A stretch of 13,977 bases of DNA from Campylobacterota bacterium (GTDB lineage: Bacteria; Campylobacterota; Campylobacteria; Campylobacterales; SZUA-545), in the NCBI GenBank assembly GCA_003561815.1, contig PWVP01000158.1:1-13977 (forward strand), given 5' to 3'. The notes under the pieces were generated by a model. It saw only the letters and a program-made list of their open reading frames with translations, was not told where the DNA came from and ran no database searches. Both the position numbers and the translations under genes were made by a program. The first letter of the stretch is position 1. Every line of letters begins with the position of its first letter. Shown in pieces: positions 1-5,951 of this stretch.

Positions 1-542
1 AGTGCGCCGGAGTCAATCACCCGATCGGCCTCCAGCACCGGTAGCGCCGCCTCAATCTCATAGCCAAAAAAGAGTCGCTTGAGCCCCTCACCGCCACGGC
101 CAAACCACGCCTGGAAGGTGCCCTGATTGCGCCGCAGCTGATTGACACCCACCTGCACTTCCACCAGCTCCAGGCCGGTAATATCGCTCACCGACTGCGG
201 ACGAATATGCACCCGAGTCACCTGCATCTGGGGGTAGCGCTCAAAAAAGTGGGTCATCAGCTTCGCCTCCAAAGCGGCCAGATCCACACCCCCCAGGCGG
301 TAGACGGTGACGATCGATGCGGCGGTATCGACTGCGATGCCCTCTTGGTCAAAAAGGCGCTTTATCCGGGAGGCGGGGTACTGCAGCAGACTGCGGGTGC
401 CAAACTCCCCGATCAGAAAATCCTCCTCCAGGGGGCCGATGAGATCCGAAGCGTAGACCCGATCGCGATCGAGATAGTAGTCCGCTTCGAGAATAAAGGT
501 TTCAGAAAAGAGGTGTAACGCGAAAAGAAGGGTTAAAAAGAT
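1..542 (-). CDS. flgA: FlgA-like flagellar P-ring assembly chaperone, 3' part beyond window
   Basis: FlgA is a periplasmic chaperone for assembly of the flagellar P ring. On the minus strand an open frame runs from about 542 to the left edge without a stop. It opens with a hydrophobic stretch (FLTLLFALHLFS) that looks like a signal peptide core, then ILEADYYLDRDRVYASDLIG, which resembles the start of mature FlgA in Campylobacterota, and later QVTRVHIRP and FGYEIEAALPVLEADRVI, which fit the C-terminal SAF-type domain. No ATG, GTG or TTG lies in this frame before the signal-like segment or inside the tRNA upstream, so the given 5' limit is only the first codon after the tRNA; a rare start codon or a sequence error is possible. 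It is probably co-transcribed with the two tRNAs. The family call rests on remembered patterns and is moderately sure. Confidence 0.68.
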   Translation of the reverse strand, partial: MFLTLLFALHLFSETFILEADYYLDRDRVYASDLIGPLEEDFLIGEFGTRSLLQYPASRIKRLFDQEGIAVDTAASIVTVYRLGGVDLAALEAKLMTHFFERYPQMQVTRVHIRPQSVSDITGLELVEVQVGVNQLRRNQGTFQAWFGRGGEGLKRLFFGYEIEAALPVLEADRVIDSGA

Positions 543-616
543 GGAGCGGGAAACGAGATTCGAACTCGCGACCCCAACCTTGGCAAGGTTGTGCTCTACC
601 CCTGAGCTATTCCCGC
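542..616 (-). tRNA. tRNA-Gly (anticodon GCC)
   Basis: The minus strand folds as a cloverleaf: 7-bp acceptor stem GCGGGAA/TTCCCGC, D arm with AGCTCAGGGGTAGAGC, anticodon loop TTGCCAA with GCC at 584-582, T arm with GTTCGAATC, discriminator T and an encoded CCA at 544-542. It lies 11 bp after tRNA-Leu in the same direction and its last base touches the flgA reading frame. Confidence 0.97.
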
Positions 617-627
617 ATGAGGTAAGG

Positions 628-712
628 TGGTGCCGAGGGGGGGACTCGAACCCCCACTCCCGAAGGAACCGGATTTTGAATCCGGCGCGTCTACCAGTTT
701 CACCACCTCGGC
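628..712 (-). tRNA. tRNA-Leu (anticodon CAA)
   Basis: Type II tRNA on the minus strand: acceptor stem GCCGAGG/CCTCGGC, anticodon stem CCGGA/TCCGG with loop TTCAAAA (anticodon CAA at 678-676), a long variable arm built on TTCCTTCGGGA, T arm GGGGGTTCGAGTCCCCC, discriminator A and encoded CCA at 630-628. The long variable arm and the anticodon agree on leucine (UUG codon). Confidence 0.97.
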
Positions 713-736
713 TTGGTGCGCTTTTTATGAGGCGAG

Positions 737-742
737 ATTGTA
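737..742 (-). promoter_or_regulatory. Candidate -10 box for the tRNA-Leu/tRNA-Gly/flgA unit
   Basis: The minus strand reads TACAAT about 24 bp upstream of the mature 5' end of tRNA-Leu, a sensible distance for a short processed leader. No good -35 hexamer sits 16-18 bp upstream, only T-rich sequence, so this is a weak-to-moderate call. Confidence 0.4.
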
Positions 743-784
743 GTGATGGTATGCTTAAAAAGCTCTGAATATATGGCCGTGTCA

Positions 785-807
785 TGGGGCTATTTTATCA
801 CGCCCCA
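785..807. repeat. Inverted repeat in the tRNA/lipoprotein intergenic region
   Basis: TGGGGC and GCCCCA form a 6-bp stem around an 11-base AT-rich loop. It has no T tract on either side, so it does not read as an intrinsic terminator. It may be an operator or a leader hairpin for the lipoprotein operon. The rest of 713-895 shows no clear gene. Confidence 0.35.
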
Positions 808-895
808 CCCAAAACCAGCCCGCTACCGCCTCAAACGCTCCCCTAAAGAGAAAGCTGCTAGAGTTTGGCACCCAGAGCACAATAAAGGAGTCTCA

Positions 896-1927
896 ATGGC
901 CCACCGGCCCCATCTTTTACCAGTTTCTCTTCTGGCGCTTCTGGCGCTGCTGCTTTTAAGCGGCTGCACCCCTAAGATCACCATCGAGGCGCTTGAGCCG
1001 GCTGAGATCTCTCAAGCGGCGGCGACACAGAGCGTGGCGATCTCCCCTTTTGAGCGCGATCGGGTGGGGCTGGCCGATCGTCTCACGGCGCTGATGGCCG
1101 CCTATGAGCTTCACCCCGGTGAGCGCTACTTCAGGGTCGTAGAGCGCGATCGGATCGAGCTGCTGCTTGAGGAGCAGCGGCTTCAGCACTCCGGTCTGGT
1201 CGATGAGTCGAAGATGGTGGAGATTGGGCGTCTGGCTGGTGCCGAGGCGCTGATTGCCGGAGGGATCAGCTCGGCAGGATCGAGTGATAGCAGCTACCGC
1301 GAGGAGCGCACCGAGTGTCTTGAGCGCGACGGACGGCGCTGCGTGCGCGAGCGGCGCTACAGTGTGCGCTGCACGCGGCGGGAGGTGGATCTCTCCGCGC
1401 AGATTCGGATGGTCAGCATCGAACAGGGCGAGCTGATTGCCGCTAGAAGCTATGATGAGGGGGCCGCCTGGAGCCACTGCCAGGATCAATCCGGCGGCCT
1501 GCCCAGCGTCCAGCGCGGACACGCCCTCTTAGCCGATCGCATCGCCCAGGCGTTTGTCGCAGCGATCACGCCCCGTTTTTACAGCTACGATGTGGAGCTT
1601 ATCGACAAGCTCGATGTCTCCATCCCCAAACCGTACGCCGATCAGTTTGATGCCGCAATCGACTTTATCAAAGCCGATCGGCTCGATCGGGGCAAGATGA
1701 AGCTGGCCAACCTGCACCGCAGCACCGCTGGTGAAAGCTACGCGATCGCTTACAATCTCGGGCTGATGCACGAAGCCGATGGCGAACTCGAGCAGGCCCG
1801 GGCACTCTACCGGCACGCCGACTCGATCGCCACCAGCCCGGTGGAAGCCATTAGTACCGCACTGATGCGCATCGATCGGCTCATTACTCAGCGCGATGAG
1901 GCGCTAAGCCAGATGGGCAATCGCTAG
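896..1927 (+). CDS. CsgG/FlgO-like outer-membrane-associated lipoprotein
   Basis: A 343-residue lipoprotein precursor. The start at 896 is chosen because AAAGGAG at 884-890 sits 5 bp upstream and the protein then begins with a textbook lipoprotein signal: short basic N-terminus, leucine-rich core and lipobox LLSGC with the lipidated Cys24. Upstream extension in frame gives no signal peptide. Residues about 45-200 match the CsgG/FlgO pattern: VAISPF, then RYFRVVERDRIELLLEEQ, then IGRLAGAEALIAGGIS. A basic segment carries Cys141, Cys149 and Cys159, with Cys195 further on, which could form disulfides in the periplasm. The C-terminal part (about 275-343) is helical and TPR-like (YNLGLMHEADGELEQARALY). 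It is the first gene of a lipoprotein operon beside flgA. No other curli genes are seen, so a FlgO-like flagellar role is preferred over curli secretion; this is inference. Confidence 0.8.
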   Translation: MAHRPHLLPVSLLALLALLLLSGCTPKITIEALEPAEISQAAATQSVAISPFERDRVGLADRLTALMAAYELHPGERYFRVVERDRIELLLEEQRLQHSGLVDESKMVEIGRLAGAEALIAGGISSAGSSDSSYREERTECLERDGRRCVRERRYSVRCTRREVDLSAQIRMVSIEQGELIAARSYDEGAAWSHCQDQSGGLPSVQRGHALLADRIAQAFVAAITPRFYSYDVELIDKLDVSIPKPYADQFDAAIDFIKADRLDRGKMKLANLHRSTAGESYAIAYNLGLMHEADGELEQARALYRHADSIATSPVEAISTALMRIDRLITQRDEALSQMGNR

Positions 1928-2956
1928 ATGCGCCCTTTTAAACGCGTTTCGTTTTTAGCGGCTCTGCTTTTAGCCACCCTCTTAGCGGGGCTTTCAGGCT
2001 GCGCTTCGAGCAAGCCAACCGTCGCGATTGTCGAAGAGAAGCCGCTGCCTCACTGGTATCTCAACCCGCCGGCTAACGATCATCAGTGGCTTTATGGCAC
2101 CGGGGTGGGCCGCAGTGTCGCCCACGCCCGAAGCGAAGCGCTTGAGCAGCTTCTGTCACAACTGAGCATCAGCGTACACGCCTCCTTGAGCGTGCAGACA
2201 CAGAGTCGCCAGGGCGATCAGGTGGGCTACTCCCAGCAGATGGCCCACGAGGTGCGCACCGAGATTGCCCAAATCCGGGTGGGCAACCACCAGCTACTCG
2301 AGGCTAAAGAGCTCGCTTCGGATCGCTTCGCCGTGCTGATCCGCTCGGATCGTCAGGGGTTTATCGATGCCCTTAGCCGCGATCTGCACGAAAAGCTCGA
2401 TCGCCTCCATGCCGATCGCAGCCGCCTGGAGCGAAGCCATATCCTCAAACGCTACGGCCAGCTAAGAGAGGCGCACGAGGCGCACGATCAGATGGTGGTG
2501 ACACTGACCATTTTGCGCGGGCTCGATCCCGCCTACGATGCCCGCTCGATTGAGGCCTCTATCGGAGAGCTTCTAGACGCTTATGCAGCCCTTCGCGAAA
2601 GCCTTCGCTTCTCGCTAAACGGAGAGGGTGTGCACACGCAGAGCATGATCGCCGCGCTTCGCAGCGGACTGAGTGAGGCGGGCTACACCCTCAGCGATCG
2701 CACCGGCGAAGGGCGGCTGCACACCCGCGTAGAGGTCCAAAGCGCGCTCAGCCAGGCGCGCGGACTGCAGATTGCCGATATTATCCTGACGCTAGAGGTT
2801 CAGGATGTCCACCAGCAGACCATCGGCGGCAATCGCCACACCTTCCGCCTCGGAGCCGAGCGGGGTCTGGATCGCGCCATCGAGAGTGCCGCCTCGCAGC
2901 TGGAGCGCACCATCGAGCGCGAAGGGATACTGGCGGTCTTAGGGCTCGAGATCTAA
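1928..2956 (+). CDS. LPP20-family lipoprotein with C-terminal extension (FlgP-like candidate)
   Basis: A 342-residue lipoprotein. ATG directly abuts the upstream stop (TAGATG) with no strong ribosome site, so translation is probably coupled. The signal peptide has basic residues, a long hydrophobic core and lipobox GLSGC with Cys25. Residues about 40-160 look like the LPP20 domain: PHWYLNPPANDHQWLYGTG, then an alanine-rich helix with ARSEALEQLLSQLS, then DRFAVLIRSDRQGF. This is followed by an Arg/His-rich helical linker and a second domain (about 225-342) rich in alternating strand and helix that ends GILAVLGLEI. The family includes Helicobacter Lpp20 and Campylobacter FlgP, and is anchored to the outer membrane. 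I infer partnership with the preceding CsgG-like protein. The second domain is not one I can name. Confidence 0.78.
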   Translation: MRPFKRVSFLAALLLATLLAGLSGCASSKPTVAIVEEKPLPHWYLNPPANDHQWLYGTGVGRSVAHARSEALEQLLSQLSISVHASLSVQTQSRQGDQVGYSQQMAHEVRTEIAQIRVGNHQLLEAKELASDRFAVLIRSDRQGFIDALSRDLHEKLDRLHADRSRLERSHILKRYGQLREAHEAHDQMVVTLTILRGLDPAYDARSIEASIGELLDAYAALRESLRFSLNGEGVHTQSMIAALRSGLSEAGYTLSDRTGEGRLHTRVEVQSALSQARGLQIADIILTLEVQDVHQQTIGGNRHTFRLGAERGLDRAIESAASQLERTIEREGILAVLGLEI

Positions 2957-3001
2957 GGCCAAAGGCGCTACTATTTAAAAATGTCAAACCAAAGGAAAAC
3001 G

Positions 3002-3589
3002 ATGAGAAATTTTGGACTAAAGGTGGCGCTTACAGCCACCGTGGGCCTACTACTACTGAGCGGTTGTGGCAGCAAAAAGGAGGGGCCGCCGTTTACGCAG
3101 CAGTGTGAGTACGCGCCCGGTGTTTTAGCCCCCGAGTGGTACTGCAACCCGCAGGTAGAGGGGGGCATCGCCGCTGTGGGTGAGGCCAAACCCAACCCCG
3201 GTGCCGATCGCAACATGCAGCGCAATATGGCCATGGCCAACGCCCGCGACGCACTGGCTCAGCAGATGGAGGTGCGGGTGAAAAACATGCTTGATAACTG
3301 GGCGCGCAGCACCGGTGCGGGCGAGGCGCAGACCTATGAAGCGAACTTCGAGAGCGTCTCCCGGCAGGTTTCGCAGCAGACCCTCTACGGCTCTGCACAG
3401 CTTAATCGCTGGGTAGCCCCCGATGGCACACTGGTGCTGCTTGTAGGAATCACCGATCAGACCCGGATCTCTGAGCAGATTCGCACCAGCATCAATAACG
3501 ACGAAGCGCTCTATCAGCAGTTTAGCGCCCAGCGCGCTCAAGAGCAGCTCCAGGCCGAGATTGAGCGGGAGTTTGGCCCCCGCCGCTAA
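3002..3589 (+). CDS. Short LPP20-family lipoprotein
   Basis: A 195-residue lipoprotein. The start at 3002 is preferred over the in-frame ATG at 2981 because AAAGGA at 2991-2996 lies 5 bp before it and the signal peptide then starts MRNFGLK with lipobox LLSGC (Cys22). The mature part holds the LPP20 pattern: PEWYCNPQ, AVGEAKPNPGAD, a helix with MAMANARDALAQQMEVRV, a Gln/Ser-rich stretch, WVAPDGTLVLLVGI, and a charged Gln/Glu-rich C-terminal helix. It resembles Helicobacter Lpp20 in size and layout. It is the third gene of the lipoprotein operon, 45 bp after the previous stop, and is followed by the operon's terminator. The exact job is unknown; outer-membrane or flagellar-disk association is the best guess from context. 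Confidence 0.8.
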   Translation: MRNFGLKVALTATVGLLLLSGCGSKKEGPPFTQQCEYAPGVLAPEWYCNPQVEGGIAAVGEAKPNPGADRNMQRNMAMANARDALAQQMEVRVKNMLDNWARSTGAGEAQTYEANFESVSRQVSQQTLYGSAQLNRWVAPDGTLVLLVGITDQTRISEQIRTSINNDEALYQQFSAQRAQEQLQAEIEREFGPRR

Positions 3590-3596
3590 CCCCCTT

Positions 3597-3624
3597 GGCC
3601 GGTCCACTGCTGACCGGCCCTTTT
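3597..3624 (+). terminator. Rho-independent terminator of the lipoprotein operon
   Basis: GGCCGGTC (3597-3604) and GACCGGCC (3612-3619) make a perfect 8-bp GC-rich stem with a 7-base loop, followed by CTTTT. It starts 7 bp after the stop codon of the short LPP20 lipoprotein. Confidence 0.9.
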
Positions 3625-3756
3625 ATGTGTGAACCTTCAACTTTTTAGCACATCGACTTAAACCAACCACCCCTTTTTAGCTCTCTTTAGAATCGACTAT
3701 TTTCTGATCAAAACACATAAAGAAGTATAAATGATCTATAGCTGATGATAAATGAT

Positions 3757-3771
3757 TAGATTTTAAATCTA
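3757..3771. repeat. Perfect 7-bp inverted repeat, possible operator
   Basis: TAGATTT and AAATCTA face each other across a single T, in the middle of the AT-rich intergenic stretch about 190 bp upstream of the response regulator. The compact symmetry fits a dimer-binding operator better than a terminator, but AT-rich DNA produces such palindromes by chance. Confidence 0.4.
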
Positions 3772-3875
3772 TTTAATCAGTTATGAAGATTTATTGGTTG
3801 CTTAAAGCATGTAAATTCTTCATTCATTGTCTGGCCTCATTTAGTGAGAGTTTTTATGAACCTTTGCTTGTTTTG

Positions 3876-3891
3876 TTAGATAAATATTAGA
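3876..3891 (+). repeat. Phased direct repeat TTAGA, 11-bp period
   Basis: TTAGA occurs at 3876 and again at 3887, one helical turn apart. Direct half-sites at 10-11 bp spacing are the usual arrangement of OmpR/PhoB-family binding sites, and the next gene encodes such a regulator, so autoregulation is possible. Confidence 0.3.
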
Positions 3892-3919
3892 CCCACTCTG
3901 CTAAGCTAGGGCAGATAGC

Positions 3920-3927
3920 GGGGGGGG
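3920..3927 (+). repeat. Homopolymeric tract of eight G
   Basis: A run of eight G lies 35 bp before the start codon of the first response regulator. Runs of G of this length act as slippage sites in Campylobacter and Helicobacter. Here it is in the leader and not inside the coding sequence, so any effect would be on transcription or leader structure. Confidence 0.6.
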
Positions 3928-3962
3928 TGTGTCTGTTGGAAATTCACAAACAGGAGCATACC

Positions 3963-4613
3963 ATGAATCTTCTGCTGCTTAAAAGCGATCGCCTCGCAGC
4001 TATTCAGCTGGGCGAGCGGTTGCGCCGTGATGGCTTTGGTGTGGACTGTTTTGAGGAGGGGCTAGCGGCCTACAATGGACTCAAACAGCAGCTTTACGAT
4101 CTCTTTATCCTCGATCTCGACTCCGGCGGTGAGCTCACAGGCTGGGAGCTTTTGCAGCTGATTCGCCGCCTCTTTCCCTCCGCTGCGATTTTGACTACGG
4201 CGGAGGGCTCGGATGAGAAGAGTGTCCTTCGCGCCTACCACTACGGCTGCAGCGAGTACATCAAACCCACGCTCTATGTCGATGAGCTGCTCTTTCGGGT
4301 TCGTGCGCTCTTAGGGCATGAGGAGCAGATTTTGCTGCCTGGAGGGCTGGTCTATCTGCCCAATGATCACCGACTCTTCGGCCAGGAGGGGGAGATTGCG
4401 CTCACCGGCAGTGAGCGGCGGCTTTTGCATCTGCTTATCCAAAACCGGGGTAAAGTGGTCGCTGCGGAGGTGATTGAGGAGGTGCTCTGGGAGGAGGTCT
4501 CCAGCGAGGCATGCCGCCACACCCTTATCAGCCGGGTGCGCAAAAAGCTGGGCAAGGAGACGATCAAGACCCTGCCCAAGCTGGGCTATACCATCGAGCT
4601 GCCCGCCGCCTAG
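3963..4613 (+). CDS. OmpR/PhoB-type response regulator with modified receiver
   Basis: A 216-residue DNA-binding regulator: receiver about 1-115, winged-helix domain about 120-214 (LTGSERRLLHLLIQN, ACRHTLISRVRKKLG, TLPKLGYTIE). The start is set by AGGAG 6 bp upstream. The phospho-acceptor position is Asp51 (FILDLD), the switch Thr is Thr79 and the conserved Lys is Lys101 (YIKP). The N-terminal acidic pair that binds magnesium is replaced by Lys7-Ser8, with one Asp at position 9, so phosphorylation may be weak or absent. It is closely similar over its whole length to the regulator at 5952-6620, and the two flank a pentapeptide protein and a kinase-like protein. No partner kinase with an intact catalytic domain lies in this plus-strand unit. 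Fold and class are sure; target genes are unknown. Confidence 0.9.
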   Translation: MNLLLLKSDRLAAIQLGERLRRDGFGVDCFEEGLAAYNGLKQQLYDLFILDLDSGGELTGWELLQLIRRLFPSAAILTTAEGSDEKSVLRAYHYGCSEYIKPTLYVDELLFRVRALLGHEEQILLPGGLVYLPNDHRLFGQEGEIALTGSERRLLHLLIQNRGKVVAAEVIEEVLWEEVSSEACRHTLISRVRKKLGKETIKTLPKLGYTIELPAA

Positions 4614-4781
4614 CCTCTTTTCAGACTATCCGGAGTCTTTCATAAGTCACTTAGAGAACTTCACAGACCTTACAATCTTTTAACACTCTATTTTTTCTTT
4701 ACTAGTGACAGAATTTGTAAGAGGAGAGTCAGTCCGGATCAGTAAAGTGCTCCCTGTAGCCATTTGAAAAAAGGAGTCACT
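4614..4781 (+). promoter_or_regulatory. Intergenic region with short inverted and phased direct repeats
   Basis: 168 bp, AT-rich in its middle. AGACT (4623-4627) and AGTCT (4634-4638) form a short inverted repeat just after the regulator's stop; followed by only three T, it is a poor terminator. TTCACA, TTACAA and TTAACA begin at 4660, 4670 and 4680, with TTAGAG at 4651, giving near 10-bp phasing as in OmpR/PhoB-type sites. The region probably carries a promoter or operator for the pentapeptide gene. The ribosome site AAGGAG lies at 4771-4776. Confidence 0.4.
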
Positions 4782-5153
4782 ATGCAACGGTTACTGTCTG
4801 CACTGGGTGTGTCACAACGCAGCACTAAGAGAGTCGGTTCTTTGGTGATGGCACCAAGGGCGAAGCTGTGGGGGGCACAGCTTTCGGGTGAGGATCTCAG
4901 CGGTCTGGATCTGCGCGGCGCCAACCTCTTTGGGGCCAGCCTGCAGGGGGCCAACCTCAGGGGCGCCGATCTGACGGGGGCCATCCTCTATGGGGCCAAC
5001 CTGCAGGGTGCGATTTTACTGGGCGCGAAGCTCCAAAACAGCGATCTACGCGGCGCTAATCTGCTCTGCTGCGCACTGGATGAGGGGGCGCTTGATCGCT
5101 GCCGCTACGATGGCGCTACCTGGATTAACGGCGTCCAACTGGGCAACCCATGA
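4782..5153 (+). CDS. Pentapeptide-repeat protein
   Basis: A 123-residue protein. The start at 4782 is set by AAGGAG five bases upstream; an in-frame TTG at 4764 lies before that site and is unlikely. After a basic N-terminus (about 1-26), residues 27-96 are fourteen unbroken five-residue repeats of the A(D/N)LxG kind, such as ANLFG, ANLRG and ADLTG. Repeats then become irregular to the end (residues about 97-123), including two adjacent Cys at the junction. Such repeats fold as a right-handed quadrilateral beta-helix, used for protein binding and in some cases as DNA mimics. There is no signal peptide, so it is cytoplasmic. Its stop overlaps the next gene's start by 4 bp (ATGA), implying coupled translation and a shared function with the kinase-like protein. 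Function unknown. Confidence 0.9.
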   Translation: MQRLLSALGVSQRSTKRVGSLVMAPRAKLWGAQLSGEDLSGLDLRGANLFGASLQGANLRGADLTGAILYGANLQGAILLGAKLQNSDLRGANLLCCALDEGALDRCRYDGATWINGVQLGNP

Positions 5154-5950
5154 GTGCGCCCACGACTTTAGTGCGCCATGCGCAGGGCTGGATCTGCCTC
5201 AGCAGCGTCGCACGGGAGCTCTCGGTGCGTCTGCTGCCCCACACCCAAAAGCGTTCGATTACGCTCGATCTCAATGTGCCACGGGGCCTTTTTATCTGGG
5301 GGGAGCGCGATCGGCTCTACACCCTGCTTGGGGGGCTGCTCGCGGATCTGATTCGCAGCTTCGGCCCGAGTCGCCATCTGCGCCGCATCCATATCGATGC
5401 CTACGACACCGGGCGAAACCTGCGTCTGGAGCTGCTCGCTTTGGGCGCGGATCTTAGAGCGCTCACACCCCGGCACATCGCCCGATCGGGTGCGCTTTTA
5501 GGGGATCTCTACGGTGCGGATCTGGGGGTTTTGGCCGATGGGCAGCAGGGGGCCAACCGCCTCTCGATCGCCTTTGGCCACTATCTGGTGCGGCCTCTGC
5601 GTGAGAAGATTAGCGGTTGTCAGATCTGTATGCTGCCCGTTAGCCATGAGCGCGCCTGGCTCTACTGGCAGATGCCCGCTGGCATCCTAAGCGGCCACCA
5701 CCCGCCAGCCATACGGATCTGGCCAGGTTGGCAGGTTATTTTCCACCCCAATGAGACAGAGGGGAGTATACCGATTCCGATTATCGAGCAGAAGCAGCGC
5801 GCCTTTTTAGGGCTGGAGGGGGCTGAGCGTTTTATTGAGCTGGCACGCAGCAACCCGATCGCGCCCCCGCCTAAAGAGAGCAGTCACCAAAGCCAGCAGC
5901 TCTGGCTTCAAACAAGCGTCGATGACGCACTACTGAGACAAGGAGTTTGA
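5150..5950 (+). CDS. Kinase-like protein with degenerate histidine-kinase ATPase domain
   Basis: 266 residues, no signal peptide or membrane segment. I do not recognise it as a named family. Residues about 20-140 follow the plan of a histidine-kinase ATP-binding domain: ITLDLNVP, then WGERDRLYTLLGGLLADLIRSF, a strand region HIDAYDTGRNLRLELLAL, and DLGVLADGQQGANRLSIAF where kinases have the GG-x-S-x-G-x-GT end. The key residues are missing: the N-box Asn positions are Gly62 and Asp66, no DxGxG motif is present, and no G2 box or phospho-acceptor His is visible. The C-terminal half (about 145-266) matches nothing I know and ends in a Ser/Gln-rich tail. It is coupled to the pentapeptide gene and lies 1 bp before a response regulator. 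A pseudokinase or scaffold is inferred, not shown. Confidence 0.65.
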   Translation: MSAPTTLVRHAQGWICLSSVARELSVRLLPHTQKRSITLDLNVPRGLFIWGERDRLYTLLGGLLADLIRSFGPSRHLRRIHIDAYDTGRNLRLELLALGADLRALTPRHIARSGALLGDLYGADLGVLADGQQGANRLSIAFGHYLVRPLREKISGCQICMLPVSHERAWLYWQMPAGILSGHHPPAIRIWPGWQVIFHPNETEGSIPIPIIEQKQRAFLGLEGAERFIELARSNPIAPPPKESSHQSQQLWLQTSVDDALLRQGV

Positions 5951-5951
5951 T

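Larger units (their letters stand above)
3625..3962 (+). promoter_or_regulatory. AT-rich regulatory region upstream of the first response regulator
   Basis: About 340 bp without a convincing gene. From 3625 to about 3895 it is far richer in A and T than its surroundings, then switches abruptly to GC-rich sequence. It contains an inverted repeat at 3757-3771, a direct repeat TTAGA at 3876-3880 and 3887-3891, inverted arms TCTGC/GCAGA at 3897-3901 and 3911-3915, and a run of eight G at 3920-3927. A tiny open frame (ATG 3856 to TAG 3879, MNLCLFC) has a weak ribosome-like GAGAG upstream. A promoter is expected in the AT-rich part, but I cannot fix -35 and -10 boxes. The ribosome site of the next gene is AGGAG at 3952-3956. 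Confidence 0.55.

Noticed and set aside
207..518. Plus-strand open frame of 103 codons opposite flgA
   Set aside because: It has no ribosome site, is unusually His/Gln/Leu-rich as expected for an antisense shadow, and the minus-strand frame gives a signal-peptide protein with FlgA-like motifs.
866..880. Sigma-54-like promoter TGGCAC near the CsgG-like gene
   Set aside because: The downstream GC element is two bases too close to the GG, and the implied start site would lie on the ribosome site.
743..895. N-terminal extension of the CsgG-like protein from an ATG at 743
   Set aside because: The extension crosses an intergenic hairpin, and the ATG at 896 has a proper ribosome site followed immediately by a perfect lipoprotein signal.
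956..1522. Long minus-strand frame opposite the CsgG-like gene
   Set aside because: Its composition is that of a reverse shadow of a GC-rich gene; it has no motifs or ribosome site.
3856..3879. Seven-codon leader peptide MNLCLFC
   Set aside because: Too short and with too weak a ribosome site to annotate as a gene; kept only as a remark within the regulatory region.
4623..4640. Terminator after the first response regulator
   Set aside because: The stem is only 5 bp and is followed by three T; more likely an operator or chance repeat.
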